Positions 50,128-59,820 of a DNA stretch of 64,000 nucleotides are shown here, in pieces. How positions within the stretch are numbered: position 1 is the stretch's first letter; every line of letters begins with the position of its first letter. This DNA comes from Azospirillum ramasamyi. Its GTDB lineage: Bacteria; Pseudomonadota; Alphaproteobacteria; Azospirillales; Azospirillaceae. The notes beneath the pieces were generated by a model. The model saw nothing but the letters and a program-made list of their open reading frames with translations. It did not search any database and was not told the origin of the DNA. The translations under genes and the position numbers were made by a program. The stretch covers positions 542,001-606,000 of the forward strand of contig NZ_CP029832.1 in assembly GCF_003233655.1 (NCBI RefSeq), written 5' to 3'.

Positions 50128-50215
50128 CAGCAGCGTGCTCAGAACGGTCAAGGACGCTGCGCGCCGCTGCGCGGTGCCCTGCGGGCCTCCTTGACCGTCC
50201 CTGCGCGCGCTGCTG
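50128..50215. ncRNA. Candidate IS110-type guide RNA hairpin
   Basis: CAGCAGCG (50128-50135) pairs with CGCTGCTG (50208-50215), and inside it ACGGTCAAGGA (50144-50154) pairs exactly with TCCTTGACCGT (50188-50198). The two stems are separated by an internal loop of 8 and 9 bases and capped by a 33-base GC-rich loop. This lies about 260 bases downstream of the transposase stop in otherwise gene-free DNA, where IS1111-group elements carry their guide RNA. A terminator or a palindromic repeat is an alternative. Confidence 0.4.
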
Positions 50216-50448
50216 ACGGGGTGTCAGGTCGGGACGAAGGAATGGTCCATCCCAGCCGAACAAAGGAATGGAGTTCTTGATGCAAAGTGCTTGACGACGA
50301 ATTTCCCATACAAGCGTCATGTATCGCGCCCGCTGAACGGCCCATTCATCGTTTTGCTCCAGCAATATCGCACCGATGAGCCTCGTAATCGCTTCCTCGT
50401 TGGGAAATATACCCAACCTGAGGTGGTGTCTTCGACGTCCAACGCTTT

Positions 50449-50640
50449 TCACCGGCATTTGGGGAAAAGGGCCGTCCACCACATCACCTCACTTAGTGAA
50501 ACGCTTCCGGGTTTAGACAACTTTCGGGAGGCCGGCATGCCGAGGCTGGTCATGATGTTCATGACCATGCCGTCGACCATAGCTTCGACCTTCTGGGCAA
50601 GCAGAGTCCGGGCGCGGAGGCGGCGGCCGATCATGAACTC
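50449..50640 (-). pseudogene. IS5-like transposase, C-terminal fragment
   Basis: The minus strand reads MIGRRLRARTLLAQKVEAMV, DGMVMNIMTSLGMPASRKLS and then runs into the GATGTGGTGGACGGCCC end sequence. It matches the C-terminal end of the fragment at 59821-60264 (LIGRGLRSRVLPTRKVEAAA, NIMTSLGMPISRK), so both derive from the same IS5-like element. Everything upstream of the final domain is missing. Confidence 0.65.
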
Positions 50641-50699
50641 CGCATTGGGCGTCCACGGAAGCCTGGAACCGATAGGCCGGGACCGATAGGTCGATTCTC

Positions 50700-51108
50700 G
50701 ATGCGATTGATGAATGCCGCTACAAAGATTGCAACCTTTGATAGCTCATCCGCAGTTCTGTGCTAACTATGCAAGAAAATAACAGCAGATCACCGAATTT
50801 TTGGATGGTAGATCGTTGAATGATGGGCCTGAAAGGCGCCTTTTAACGCAGGATCCTCTTAATGATGCGTATATAATAATTATCCTCTAGCAAAATTACT
50901 TTGCTATAGCGAAAGTTCGACAATCGGCGGCGCATCGGAGTTCTGCGGGTGTGAGTGGATTGCTCCATTCGTATGGGTCCGGGGGCGAACGCCGTCGTGT
51001 TGCCTCGTTGGTTGGGCAAAAGACGAAGGGGATGGTCGGGTGGGTAAGCAACTGGTTCGGCGACCGGCCTTCAATCGGTCTGATCGTTTTCCTGCGAAGG
51101 GTGGCTGT
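50700..51108. other. Non-coding region upstream of the secretion transporter gene
   Basis: This 400-base stretch is AT-rich between about 50740 and 50920, unlike the rest of the window, and shows no credible gene. It should contain the promoter of the two-partner secretion genes. TATAATAATTAT near 50869 is promoter-like, but I could not define a matching -35 element. Confidence 0.35.
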
Positions 51109-52845
51109 GTGTTGGCCTCGTCCGCGGCTTCCCCCACTATGCGCCGTCTGGTCGCGACCGCCACGCTGATCGGCGTCGTCGGCTTGACGACGGTTCCGGC
51201 ACAGGGACAGGTGGCGCCCGATGCGGGAGCGCTTCAGCGCCAGCTTCGCCAAGGCATGCCTGACATCGCCCCGCAGCGTCCGCCCGCCGCGCCGGCTCAG
51301 CCGGAAGTCGTGCCGGAATCCGGCCCCCGCATCATGGTGACCCGCTTCATCATACAGGGCGCGAGCCTGATCCCGGCGAGCGAACTCGAAGCGCTTCTGA
51401 AGGACCGGACGGGGAAGGAGCAGAGCCTGGGCGATCTGCGGAACGCCGCCCAAGCGATCGCCGATGCCTATCGCGAACGCGGCTATTTCGCCCGCGCCTT
51501 CCTTCCGGCCCAGGAGGTCAACGACGGCACCATCCGCATCGAGGTGGTCGAGGGGCGGTTCGGCAAGATCATCCGCAAGGATGGCGAGACACGGGCCAAT
51601 GGCACCTTTGTCGAGGAGATGGTGGGCAGCCGTCTGAAGCCGGGTGAACCCTATTCGCTGGCGGGGCTGGAGCACGGGCTTCTGCTGGCCAACGACCTAC
51701 CCGGCGTCGTGGTGAACGGCACGCTCAAGGCCGGAACCGCTCCGGGCACCAGCGACCTTGCGCTGGACATCCAGGACACGGCTTTCCTCACCGCGAGTGC
51801 CGGTGCCGACAACGCGGGCACCCGCGCGACGGGGCTGTACCGGGGCAACGCCTCGGTGTCGCTCAACAATCTGACCGGGTATGGCGACCAGATCACCGGT
51901 CTGGCCCTTCGATCGGCGGGCATCAACTACGGTCAGGCAGGGTGGAGCGTTCCCCTGGGGCCGGACGGCTGGCGGGCCGGGGTGATGGCCAGCGCGCTCC
52001 GCTACCGGCTGGGCGGCTCCTTCAAGGACACCGACGGCAAGGGCATGGCCCTGACCCAGGGCGCGGATCTCTCCTACCCCCTGATCCGCAGCCCGGACGA
52101 GACGTTGTACGCGCGGCTGGCCTATGAGCATGGCCGCTACGACGACGACCTGCTGGGCGGAGCAGCCCACCGCAAGCGGATGCACAAGGCGAGCTTCAGC
52201 GTGGCCGGCGACCGCTCCGACGGCTGGGGCGGCGGGGGGCTGACCGCCTACCAGATCATGGTCACGGTCGGTTCGCTCGACCTGTCGCGGCTGGCCGACG
52301 ACGCGGCGCTGGATGCCGTATCGGCCAGGACGGATGGCCGCTTCGCCAAGCTTTCCTTCGACCTGCGGCGCGATCAGGCCATTTCCAGTGATCTTTTCCT
52401 GCGCGGGCGCCTCAGCGGTCAGTGGACGAACACGAATCTGGACAGCTCGGAGAAATTCGCCCTGGGCGGTCCGTATGGGGTGCGCGCCTATCCGGTCAAC
52501 GAGGGGATGGGAGACAGCGGCTTCGTCGCCAACCTCGAGCTTCACCGCCCGGTGACGGAGGGGTGGGCCGCCGGACTCGACCTGTTCGGCTTCGTCAGCG
52601 CCGGCCTGATCCGCCAGCATGCGAAAACCTGGGAGGGGTGGAGCGCGGATGACGACACCCCCAACCTCTACCCGCTGTTCGGCGCCGGGCTGGGCGTGAA
52701 CTACGCGCTGGCCGGAGATGTCGGCGTCAGCCTGATGGCGGCGGTGCCGTTCGGACCCAACCAGGGCAGCCGCGTTTCGGGCCGCAACCAGGACGGCAGC
52801 AAGACCGGCCCGTGGGGCTGGTTCACGGTCACCAAGATGTTCTGA
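51109..52845 (+). CDS. Two-partner secretion outer-membrane transporter (FhaC/ShlB family)
   Basis: This TpsB protein of about 578 residues exports the large partner encoded next to it. The GTG at 51109 has GAAGGG seven bases upstream and gives a signal peptide (MRRLVATATLIGVVGLTTVPAQGQ after a short lead). A POTRA-like region follows (ISVTR-like ...IMVTRFIIQGASLIPASELEALLKDRTG, then AYRERGYFARAFLPAQEVNDGTIRIEVVEGRFG), then the 16-strand barrel with the conserved FALGGPYGVRAYPVNEGMGDSGF (the VRGY/F-like motif of loop 6) and a C-terminal aromatic ending WFTVTKMF. It ends 15 bases before the exoprotein start, a typical TPS operon. An alternative start lies at 51139. Confidence 0.9.
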   Translation: MLASSAASPTMRRLVATATLIGVVGLTTVPAQGQVAPDAGALQRQLRQGMPDIAPQRPPAAPAQPEVVPESGPRIMVTRFIIQGASLIPASELEALLKDRTGKEQSLGDLRNAAQAIADAYRERGYFARAFLPAQEVNDGTIRIEVVEGRFGKIIRKDGETRANGTFVEEMVGSRLKPGEPYSLAGLEHGLLLANDLPGVVVNGTLKAGTAPGTSDLALDIQDTAFLTASAGADNAGTRATGLYRGNASVSLNNLTGYGDQITGLALRSAGINYGQAGWSVPLGPDGWRAGVMASALRYRLGGSFKDTDGKGMALTQGADLSYPLIRSPDETLYARLAYEHGRYDDDLLGGAAHRKRMHKASFSVAGDRSDGWGGGGLTAYQIMVTVGSLDLSRLADDAALDAVSARTDGRFAKLSFDLRRDQAISSDLFLRGRLSGQWTNTNLDSSEKFALGGPYGVRAYPVNEGMGDSGFVANLELHRPVTEGWAAGLDLFGFVSAGLIRQHAKTWEGWSADDDTPNLYPLFGAGLGVNYALAGDVGVSLMAAVPFGPNQGSRVSGRNQDGSKTGPWGWFTVTKMF

Positions 52846-52860
52846 TCAGGAGACAGGTCC

Positions 52861-55800
52861 ATGTACGATCACGGCGGGATGAACCGGGCCTATCGGCTTA
52901 TCTGGAACCGTGCCAAGGGGCTTTGGGTCGTCGCGCCGGAAATGGCCAAGGGCGGCGGCTACGCGGTCGGGGCTGTCGCCCTGGTCGGGATGGTCGTCGC
53001 ATCGGGCGGAGCCATGGCCGATCCCGCCGCGAATGCGCTGCCAACCGGCGGCCAGGTCGTCGCCGGCTCGGTGTCGATCTCCGAGAACGGCGCCGCCATG
53101 ACGGTGACGCAAGGCTCGTCGCGCGGCATCGTCAATTGGAAGAGCTTCGACGTCGGCGCCGGTGCGTCCGTGGATTTCAAGCAGCCGGACGCTTCCTCCG
53201 TCACCTTGAATCGTGTGACCCAGGGCGCGGGCAGCGTGATCGCGGGCAAGTTGTCGGCGAACGGCAAGGTCTATGTGGTCAACCCCAACGGCGTGCTGTT
53301 CAGCAAGAGCGCGCGGGTCGACGTCGGCGGGCTGGTCGCCTCCACGGCCGACATCGCCAACCAGGACTTCATGGCCGGTCGGGACGTCTTCACCGACCAG
53401 GGGGCAACCGGATCGGTCATCAATCAGGGCAGCATCAACGCCCATGACGGTGGATCGGTGGTGCTGATCGGCGGCACCGTATCCAACCAGGGAACCATCA
53501 ACGCGCGCAACGGCAGCGTCGCGCTGGCCGCCGGGGCCAAGGTGACGTTGGATGCCGGGGCCAACGGCCATCTGAAGATCGAGGTCGATAGCGCGACCAC
53601 CGCGGCACTTATCGAGAATGGCGGGCTGATCTCCGCCAGCGGCGGTCGGGTGCTGATGACCGCGCAGGGCGCCAGCGCCGCCGTGTCGTCGGTTGTGTCC
53701 AACACCGGCACGGTCGAGGCGCAAACCATCGCCCATGGGGCTGGCGGCAAGGCCGGCAGGATCGATTTGCTCGCCGGAATGCAGGGTGGCGAGGTCAAGG
53801 TCGGTGGTCGCATCGACGCCTCCGCTCCGAAAGGCGGTGACGGCGGCCATGTCGAAACCTCCGCCGCCACGGTGACGATCACACCCGGCGCCAAGGTGAC
53901 GACGCTGGCCGACAAGGGCAAGACCGGCAACTGGCTGATCGACCCATACAACGTTACCATCTCGGCGGCGGCCGACAGCGGGAGCGGCTTCACGGCCACC
54001 GCCAACGACACCGTCATCAACGTCACCACCCTGACCAACGCGCTGGCCTCGACCGGCGTCACCGTCACCACCGGGACGGGCGGCAGCCAGGCCGGCGACA
54101 TCACGGTGGCGGCCCCGATCCATTGGAGCGCCAACACGACGCTGACGCTCAATGCGGCGGGCGACATCTACATCGACAAGGACATCACCGCGACCGGGAA
54201 CAGCGCCGGACTGGTCCTGAATTATGGCAGCGGCAAGGATTATCATCTGCGCGGCGGCGCGCGCGTCACGCTGTCGGGCAGCAACTCCGCCTTCTCGGCG
54301 GGTGGTTCTGCCTTCACGCTGATCCGCAGTCTCAACGACCTGAACAATGTCCGTAACGCCACCGCCACCAATCACGCGATCGTCGCGGACATCGACGCCT
54401 CGGCAACCACCGGATGGAACGGCGGCGCGGGCTTCACGCCGATTTCGGGTGTGAGCGGCCAGATCCATGGCTTGGGCCATGTGATCGACAAGCTGTTCGT
54501 CAATCGCCCCGGCGCTTCGAACGTGGCGCTGGTCGGCAACACGACCAACATCGTCCGCGACGTCACGCTGTCCAATGTCAACATTACGGGCGGCAGCCGC
54601 GTCGGTGCCGTCGTGGGCACGGCCAGCGGCGCAAAGGTCAGCAACGTCCATGTGACGGGCAGCGTGAAGGGGATGATCGAGCAAACCGGCGGCATTGTCG
54701 GTGTGACGGATTCCTCGACGCTGCTCAGTTCCTCCTCGGCGGCCACCGTCACCGGTGTGACGCAAACCGGCGGCCTGGTCGGTCGGGCGCGCTACTCCAA
54801 CATCTCCGATTCCTATGCCACCGGCCCGGTGACCGGAACGGGCGCGTTCACGGGCGGTCTGGTCGGCGGGACCGATATGGGCGGTACGCTGGCCCGTGTG
54901 TATGCCAGCGGCAAGGTGACCGGCACGACCGACGTCGGCGGCCTGATCGGCGGTCCGGTCGCGGGCGGTTTGGCGACCACGACCAACGCCTATTGGGACA
55001 GCGGCACCACCGGCCAACCGAGCAGCTACGGCAACGAGGTCTCCTCCGTCAACGCACGGCAACAGGCGACCTACGCCGGGTTCGACTTCACCAACGACTG
55101 GGTGATGATCGCCGGGGAAACCCGGCCCATGCTGCGCAGCCAATATTCGACGGTGATCGCAACCCCGGCGGCGCTGCAACTGATGGAGCTGGATCTGAAG
55201 GCCAGCTACACGCTCGGCGCCGACATCGATTTCGGCAGCGCCTTCACCGCCGATTCCGGCAGATACGCCGGCCTGTGGGGGGCCGGCGGCTTCGTGCCGG
55301 TCGGCAAGTCCGGTTCCCAATTCACCGGCAGCCTGGACGGCCAGAACCACAGGATCACCGGGCTGACCATCGACCGGCCGTCCACCCCCTACGTCGGGCT
55401 GTTCGGCTATGCGGGCCCAAGCGCGGCGATCAGCAACGTCACCCTGGCCGGCGGCACGGTCACCGGCCAGAGCAATGTCGGCGCCCTGGTCGGCTATCTT
55501 CGGCAAGGCACGGTCACCAACGCGGCGTCCGGCGCGACCGTCATCGGCGCGGGAACCGGCGCGGGCGAGGTCGGCGGCCTGATCGGCGTCAACAACGCCG
55601 GCACGGTCACCTCCTCCTCGGCCAGCGGCAGTGTCACCAGCCCCGGCTACGACGTCGGTGGTCTCGTCGGCCTCAACGAGTACGGCGGGGTGGTCACGAA
55701 ATCGTCCGCCAGCGGCAGCGTGACCGGCACCAGCAGTGGCCAAGGCTACGTCGGCGGGCTGGTCGGCACCAACGGCTACAACGCCGGCACCGGTGGGACG

Positions 55801-58800
55801 ATCAGCCAGTCCTACGCCACCGGCACGGTCAGCAGCACCGCCGGTCCGGTCGGCGGCCTGGTCGGTCACAACCAGGGCGCCATCACCGACTCCTACGCCA
55901 GCGGCCGGGTGATCGGCACCGGTGGCGCCAACACCATCGGCGGCTTCATCGGCGTCAACGGCCCCACCGGCACCATCGCCAACGCCTATGCGACCGGCTA
56001 TGTCACCGGCCCGTCACAGGTCGGCGGCTTCGGCGGCTACAACAACAACAGCCCTTCGGCGATCACCAACGCCTATTGGAACAGCCAGACCAGCGGATTG
56101 GGCACCGGCATCGGCGGCGGCGGCGGCGGAATCACCGGCAGGACAACCGCCCAACTGCAAGGCACCCTGCCCACCGGGTTCTCCGGCACGATCTGGGGCA
56201 CCGGCGCCGGCCTCTACCCCTATTTCGGCTGGTCCCACGCCACGACCCCGGTCGCGGTGTCGGGAAAGGCCTACAGCAACGCCGGCACCACGGCGCTGGC
56301 CGGCGCGACGGTCGCCGCCGTGACGAACGGCACGGCGTTCGGCAGCGCGGTGAGCGGCGCCGACGGCTTCTACTACATCCTCGGGGCGGCCGGCTCGATC
56401 AACGCCGCCGGGGCGCTGACCTATCTCGACAACCATGCGACCAAGGGTGCGGCCTTCGCCGACACCGTGACGACGGCGGGCGTCACCGGCCTCGACATCT
56501 ACGGCTCGGCGGTCCATCTGGTCGCGGGGAAAAGCAGCCTGTCGGCCACGCGAACCGGCTACGCCACCACCCGCGGCTCCTTCAGCGACACCGACCTGTC
56601 CTTCCTGTCCAGCAGCTCCTTCGCCCCGCTGACCACGACGGCGGGGTACGGCGTTCATCTCAGCGCCGCCTCGGGCTACAGCCTCGACGGGTCGCTCGGT
56701 TCGGGCGGCCTGCTGACGCTGAACAGCGGCGGTACTTTCGGGGTCAGCGGCACGGTCGGGCTGACCGCCGCCGGCGCCCTGACGGTGAACGCCCCGCTGT
56801 CCTGGAGCGACGCGGCGGGCCTGACCCTGACGACCAGCGACAACGGCAACGTCACGCTGGGCGGCGCCGTCTCCGCGCCGCTGGGTTCGCTCACGGTCGC
56901 GGCCGGCGGTACGACGACCAGCAGCGCCGCCGTCGCCGTGCGCGACTTCCGCCTGACCGGAGGCACCTGGAGCCAGATCGCCGGCATGCTGCCGGACTTC
57001 GCCGCGACCGACTTCCGCCTGACCTCGGGGGCCACCTTCCTTCGCGCGACGGGCGGCGACGGTTCCGTGGCTACCCCCTACCGGATCGCCGACGCCTACG
57101 GCCTCCAGGGCATGGGGTCGACCAGCCTCGCGGCGAAGAGCTTCCGGCTCGCCGGGGCGATCGACGCCAGCGGCACCACGACCTGGAACGCCGGCGCCGG
57201 CTTCAGCCCGATCGGCACCAGCGCAACGCCCTTCGCCGGCACGCTCGACGGTCAGGGATACAGCATCTCGAATCTGACGATTGCCCGGCCCTCCGGCAGC
57301 GAACAGGGCCTGTTCGGTGTGATCGGGGCGAGCGCAACGGTCAGCAACGTCCGCCTGTCCTCTGCCAATGTGTCGGGCCTGAACAATGTCGGCGCTCTGG
57401 CTGGCGTGAATCACGGCACCATCACCGGCAGCTACAGCGACGGAACCGTTACGGGTGCGGGGACGGATGTCGGCAATCTCGTTGGAGAGAACGACGGGAG
57501 CATCGCCAATTCCTTCGCCACCGGCTCCACGCACGGCACCGGCACGAATGTGGGCGGGCTGGTCGGCTACCATCTGGGCAGCGGCAGCATTGCGAACGCC
57601 TATGCCACGGGAACGGTCACGGGTGGAGCATCCTCCAACAATCTGGGTGGTCTGGTCGGGTTGAACGCCGACATGGCGACGATCAGCAACAGCTACGCCA
57701 CGGGCAGCGTCACCAGCGCCGCCACGGGTGCGCATCTGGGTGGATTGATCGGGGAACGCCTCGGCGGCGCCACGTCCAACAGCTTCTGGAACACCACGAC
57801 CTCGGGGCTGACGGCGGGTATCGGAACGGGAAGCGCCACCGGCGTCACCGGCCTCGACAGCGCCGGCATGATGACGCTTTCCAACTTTACCGATGCGGGT
57901 TGGGACATCGAGGACAAGGGCGGAACCTCCACCGTCTGGCGCATCTATGAAGGCTTTACCGCGCCGCTGCTGCGCAGCTTCATGACCGGCCTTACCGTGA
58001 CGGGCGGGACCGCAACGAAGACCTATGACGGCAGCGACGTGTCCACGACGGTCGGCACGCTGACCTACAACCCAAGCCCTCACACCGCGTCCAACGTTCT
58101 GGGGACGGCGCGCTACAAGGCGAGCAGCGCCAATGCCGGAACCTATTCCGGCACGGACCTGACATTCAGCGGCCTCTATTCCACCCAGTTCGGCTACGAC
58201 ATTCTCATGACGCCGGGGACGCTCACCGTCAACAAGGCGGCGCTGACGGTCACGGCCAGCAACGCCGGCAAGACCTATGACGGGCAGGCTTACACCGGCG
58301 GTGCGGGCGTCTCCTACAGCGGCTTCGTCAACGGCGAGACCGCCGGGGTTCTGGGCGGCACGCTGGCTTACGGCGGGACGGCGCAAGGGGCGGTCAACGC
58401 CGGCACCTACACGCTGACGGCCTCGGGACTGACCTCCGGCAACTACGACATCACCTACGCGCCGGGAACGCTCGCCATCGCCAGGGCGGCACTTGTCGTC
58501 ACGGCCAGCAACGCCGGCAAGACCTATGACGGGCAGGCTTACACCGGCGGTGCGGGCGTCTCCTACAGCGGCTTCGTCAACGGCGAAACCGCCGGGGTTC
58601 TGGGCGGCACGCTGGCTTACGGCGGGACGGCGCAAGGGGCGGTCAATGCCGGCACCTACACGCTGACGGCCTCGGGACTGACCTCCGGCAACTACGACAT
58701 CACCTACGCGCCGGGAACGCTCGCCATCGCCAGGGCGGCGCTTGTCGTCACGGCCAACAACGCCGGCAAGACCTATGACGGGCTGGCTTACACCGGCGGC

Positions 58801-59700
58801 GCGGGCGTCTCCTACAGCGGCTTCGTCAACGGCGAAGCCGCCGGGGTTCTGGGCGGCACGCTGGCTTACGGCGGGACGGCACAAGGGGCGGTCAACGCCG
58901 GCACCTACACGCTGACGGCCTCGGGACTGACCTCCGGCAACTACGACATCACCTACGCGCCGGGGACGCTCACCGTCAACAAGGCGGCGCTGACGGTCAC
59001 GGCCAGCAACGCCGGCAAGACCTATGACGGGCTGGCTTACACCGGCGGCGCGGGCGTCTCCTACAGCGGCTTCGTCAACGGCGAAACCGCCGGGGTTCTG
59101 GGCGGCACGCTGGCTTACGGCGGGACGGCGCAAGGGGCGGTCAACGCTGGCACCTACGCGCTGACGGCCTCGGGCCTGACCTCCGGCAACTACGACATCA
59201 CCTACGCGCCGGGAACGCTCGCCATCGCCAGGGCGGCGCTTGTCGTCACGGCCGATTCGCAGAAGGTCAGGCGGCGCGACAAAGCCAGCCCCCTGACCTA
59301 CACGGTGGGTGGGGCCGGGTTCGGACATGGCGATACGGCGGAGACGGTCTTCTCCGGCGCTTTGTCGAGCACGGATGATCTCAGGGCATCGGGCGGCTAT
59401 TCCATCACCCAGGGTACACTGGCGTTGGTCAGCAACAATTATATCCTGGCGGAGTTCATTCCAGGAGTGCTGGAGGTGACGGAGGCGGCCAACACCGACA
59501 CGCCGACGGCGAGCACCCTCAACCGCGTAACCAAGCCCTTCACCGACCAGGAAAGTAACGGCCAGCTCTCAGCGGCTCCAAGCAACGGCGCTTCCAGCAA
59601 GGAGTACAGAACCGCCGTCGAGCCTACCGCCAATCTCAACGGCTCAAACTTCCCCTTCCTGACCTTCGCCCCGGTGTTGATCAAAATCGACAAGCAATGA
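52861..59700 (+). CDS. Large exoprotein with haemagglutination activity domain, GLUG and MBG-type repeats
   Basis: This is a 2,279-residue secreted TpsA adhesin. It opens with an extended signal peptide region (MNRAYRLIWNRAKGLWVVAPEMAKG) and the TPS domain (ALPTGGQVVAGSVSISENGA, VYVVNPNGVLFSKSARVDVGG, residues about 55-300). Residues about 580-1080 and 1480-1640 hold many GLUG motifs (VGGLVG.N.G.I..SYATG). From about 1700 to 2125 are MBG-type domains, four of them near-identical 83-residue copies. The C-terminus ends FAPVLIKIDKQ without an anchor. AGGAG precedes the ATG by eight bases; the ESPR itself begins at a second ATG six codons later. Likely roles are surface adhesion and biofilm formation. 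Confidence 0.9.
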   Translation: MYDHGGMNRAYRLIWNRAKGLWVVAPEMAKGGGYAVGAVALVGMVVASGGAMADPAANALPTGGQVVAGSVSISENGAAMTVTQGSSRGIVNWKSFDVGAGASVDFKQPDASSVTLNRVTQGAGSVIAGKLSANGKVYVVNPNGVLFSKSARVDVGGLVASTADIANQDFMAGRDVFTDQGATGSVINQGSINAHDGGSVVLIGGTVSNQGTINARNGSVALAAGAKVTLDAGANGHLKIEVDSATTAALIENGGLISASGGRVLMTAQGASAAVSSVVSNTGTVEAQTIAHGAGGKAGRIDLLAGMQGGEVKVGGRIDASAPKGGDGGHVETSAATVTITPGAKVTTLADKGKTGNWLIDPYNVTISAAADSGSGFTATANDTVINVTTLTNALASTGVTVTTGTGGSQAGDITVAAPIHWSANTTLTLNAAGDIYIDKDITATGNSAGLVLNYGSGKDYHLRGGARVTLSGSNSAFSAGGSAFTLIRSLNDLNNVRNATATNHAIVADIDASATTGWNGGAGFTPISGVSGQIHGLGHVIDKLFVNRPGASNVALVGNTTNIVRDVTLSNVNITGGSRVGAVVGTASGAKVSNVHVTGSVKGMIEQTGGIVGVTDSSTLLSSSSAATVTGVTQTGGLVGRARYSNISDSYATGPVTGTGAFTGGLVGGTDMGGTLARVYASGKVTGTTDVGGLIGGPVAGGLATTTNAYWDSGTTGQPSSYGNEVSSVNARQQATYAGFDFTNDWVMIAGETRPMLRSQYSTVIATPAALQLMELDLKASYTLGADIDFGSAFTADSGRYAGLWGAGGFVPVGKSGSQFTGSLDGQNHRITGLTIDRPSTPYVGLFGYAGPSAAISNVTLAGGTVTGQSNVGALVGYLRQGTVTNAASGATVIGAGTGAGEVGGLIGVNNAGTVTSSSASGSVTSPGYDVGGLVGLNEYGGVVTKSSASGSVTGTSSGQGYVGGLVGTNGYNAGTGGTISQSYATGTVSSTAGPVGGLVGHNQGAITDSYASGRVIGTGGANTIGGFIGVNGPTGTIANAYATGYVTGPSQVGGFGGYNNNSPSAITNAYWNSQTSGLGTGIGGGGGGITGRTTAQLQGTLPTGFSGTIWGTGAGLYPYFGWSHATTPVAVSGKAYSNAGTTALAGATVAAVTNGTAFGSAVSGADGFYYILGAAGSINAAGALTYLDNHATKGAAFADTVTTAGVTGLDIYGSAVHLVAGKSSLSATRTGYATTRGSFSDTDLSFLSSSSFAPLTTTAGYGVHLSAASGYSLDGSLGSGGLLTLNSGGTFGVSGTVGLTAAGALTVNAPLSWSDAAGLTLTTSDNGNVTLGGAVSAPLGSLTVAAGGTTTSSAAVAVRDFRLTGGTWSQIAGMLPDFAATDFRLTSGATFLRATGGDGSVATPYRIADAYGLQGMGSTSLAAKSFRLAGAIDASGTTTWNAGAGFSPIGTSATPFAGTLDGQGYSISNLTIARPSGSEQGLFGVIGASATVSNVRLSSANVSGLNNVGALAGVNHGTITGSYSDGTVTGAGTDVGNLVGENDGSIANSFATGSTHGTGTNVGGLVGYHLGSGSIANAYATGTVTGGASSNNLGGLVGLNADMATISNSYATGSVTSAATGAHLGGLIGERLGGATSNSFWNTTTSGLTAGIGTGSATGVTGLDSAGMMTLSNFTDAGWDIEDKGGTSTVWRIYEGFTAPLLRSFMTGLTVTGGTATKTYDGSDVSTTVGTLTYNPSPHTASNVLGTARYKASSANAGTYSGTDLTFSGLYSTQFGYDILMTPGTLTVNKAALTVTASNAGKTYDGQAYTGGAGVSYSGFVNGETAGVLGGTLAYGGTAQGAVNAGTYTLTASGLTSGNYDITYAPGTLAIARAALVVTASNAGKTYDGQAYTGGAGVSYSGFVNGETAGVLGGTLAYGGTAQGAVNAGTYTLTASGLTSGNYDITYAPGTLAIARAALVVTANNAGKTYDGLAYTGGAGVSYSGFVNGEAAGVLGGTLAYGGTAQGAVNAGTYTLTASGLTSGNYDITYAPGTLTVNKAALTVTASNAGKTYDGLAYTGGAGVSYSGFVNGETAGVLGGTLAYGGTAQGAVNAGTYALTASGLTSGNYDITYAPGTLAIARAALVVTADSQKVRRRDKASPLTYTVGGAGFGHGDTAETVFSGALSSTDDLRASGGYSITQGTLALVSNNYILAEFIPGVLEVTEAANTDTPTASTLNRVTKPFTDQESNGQLSAAPSNGASSKEYRTAVEPTANLNGSNFPFLTFAPVLIKIDKQ
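58252..59247 (+). repeat. Four tandem 249-bp repeats within the exoprotein gene
   Basis: Copies start at 58252, 58501, 58750 and 58999, each exactly 249 bp (83 codons), and a fifth partial start occurs at 59248 before the sequence diverges. They encode ASNAGKTYDGQAYTGGAGVS and the following YSGFVNGETAGVLGG block with only scattered differences. Two linker versions alternate: TLAIARAALVVTA and TLTVNKAALTVTA. High DNA identity indicates recent duplication or ongoing homogenisation. Confidence 0.95.
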
Positions 59701-59709
59701 CGTCGAGGG

Positions 59710-59723
59710 GGCACTGTTGCAAA
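59710..59723. mobile_element. IS6-family terminal inverted repeat
   Basis: GGCACTGTTGCAAA is the 14-bp terminal repeat typical of IS6/IS26-family elements. It lies ten bases after the exoprotein stop. No intact IS6 transposase follows, only other IS debris, so this is a solo end from an element that was deleted. A broken IS6 transposase exists at 29741-30175. Confidence 0.7.
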
Positions 59724-59820
59724 CTGGAATATTTTCAGCAACTCTGCGAAAATATTCGGCAGCATATGACTTTGTCGCGCAAATGGGCGTGGGAACGGAG
59801 TCTGCCGGGGGCGGTGGTGA

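Noticed and set aside
58252..59247. Regular repeats that might be a CRISPR array
   Set aside because: Repeats are 249 bp, adjacent without unique spacers, and in frame within a coding sequence.
52846..59328. Two minus-strand open frames of over 1,000 codons opposite the exoprotein gene
   Set aside because: They are antisense shadows of the repetitive, GC-biased adhesin; the translated sequence is low-complexity and without signals.
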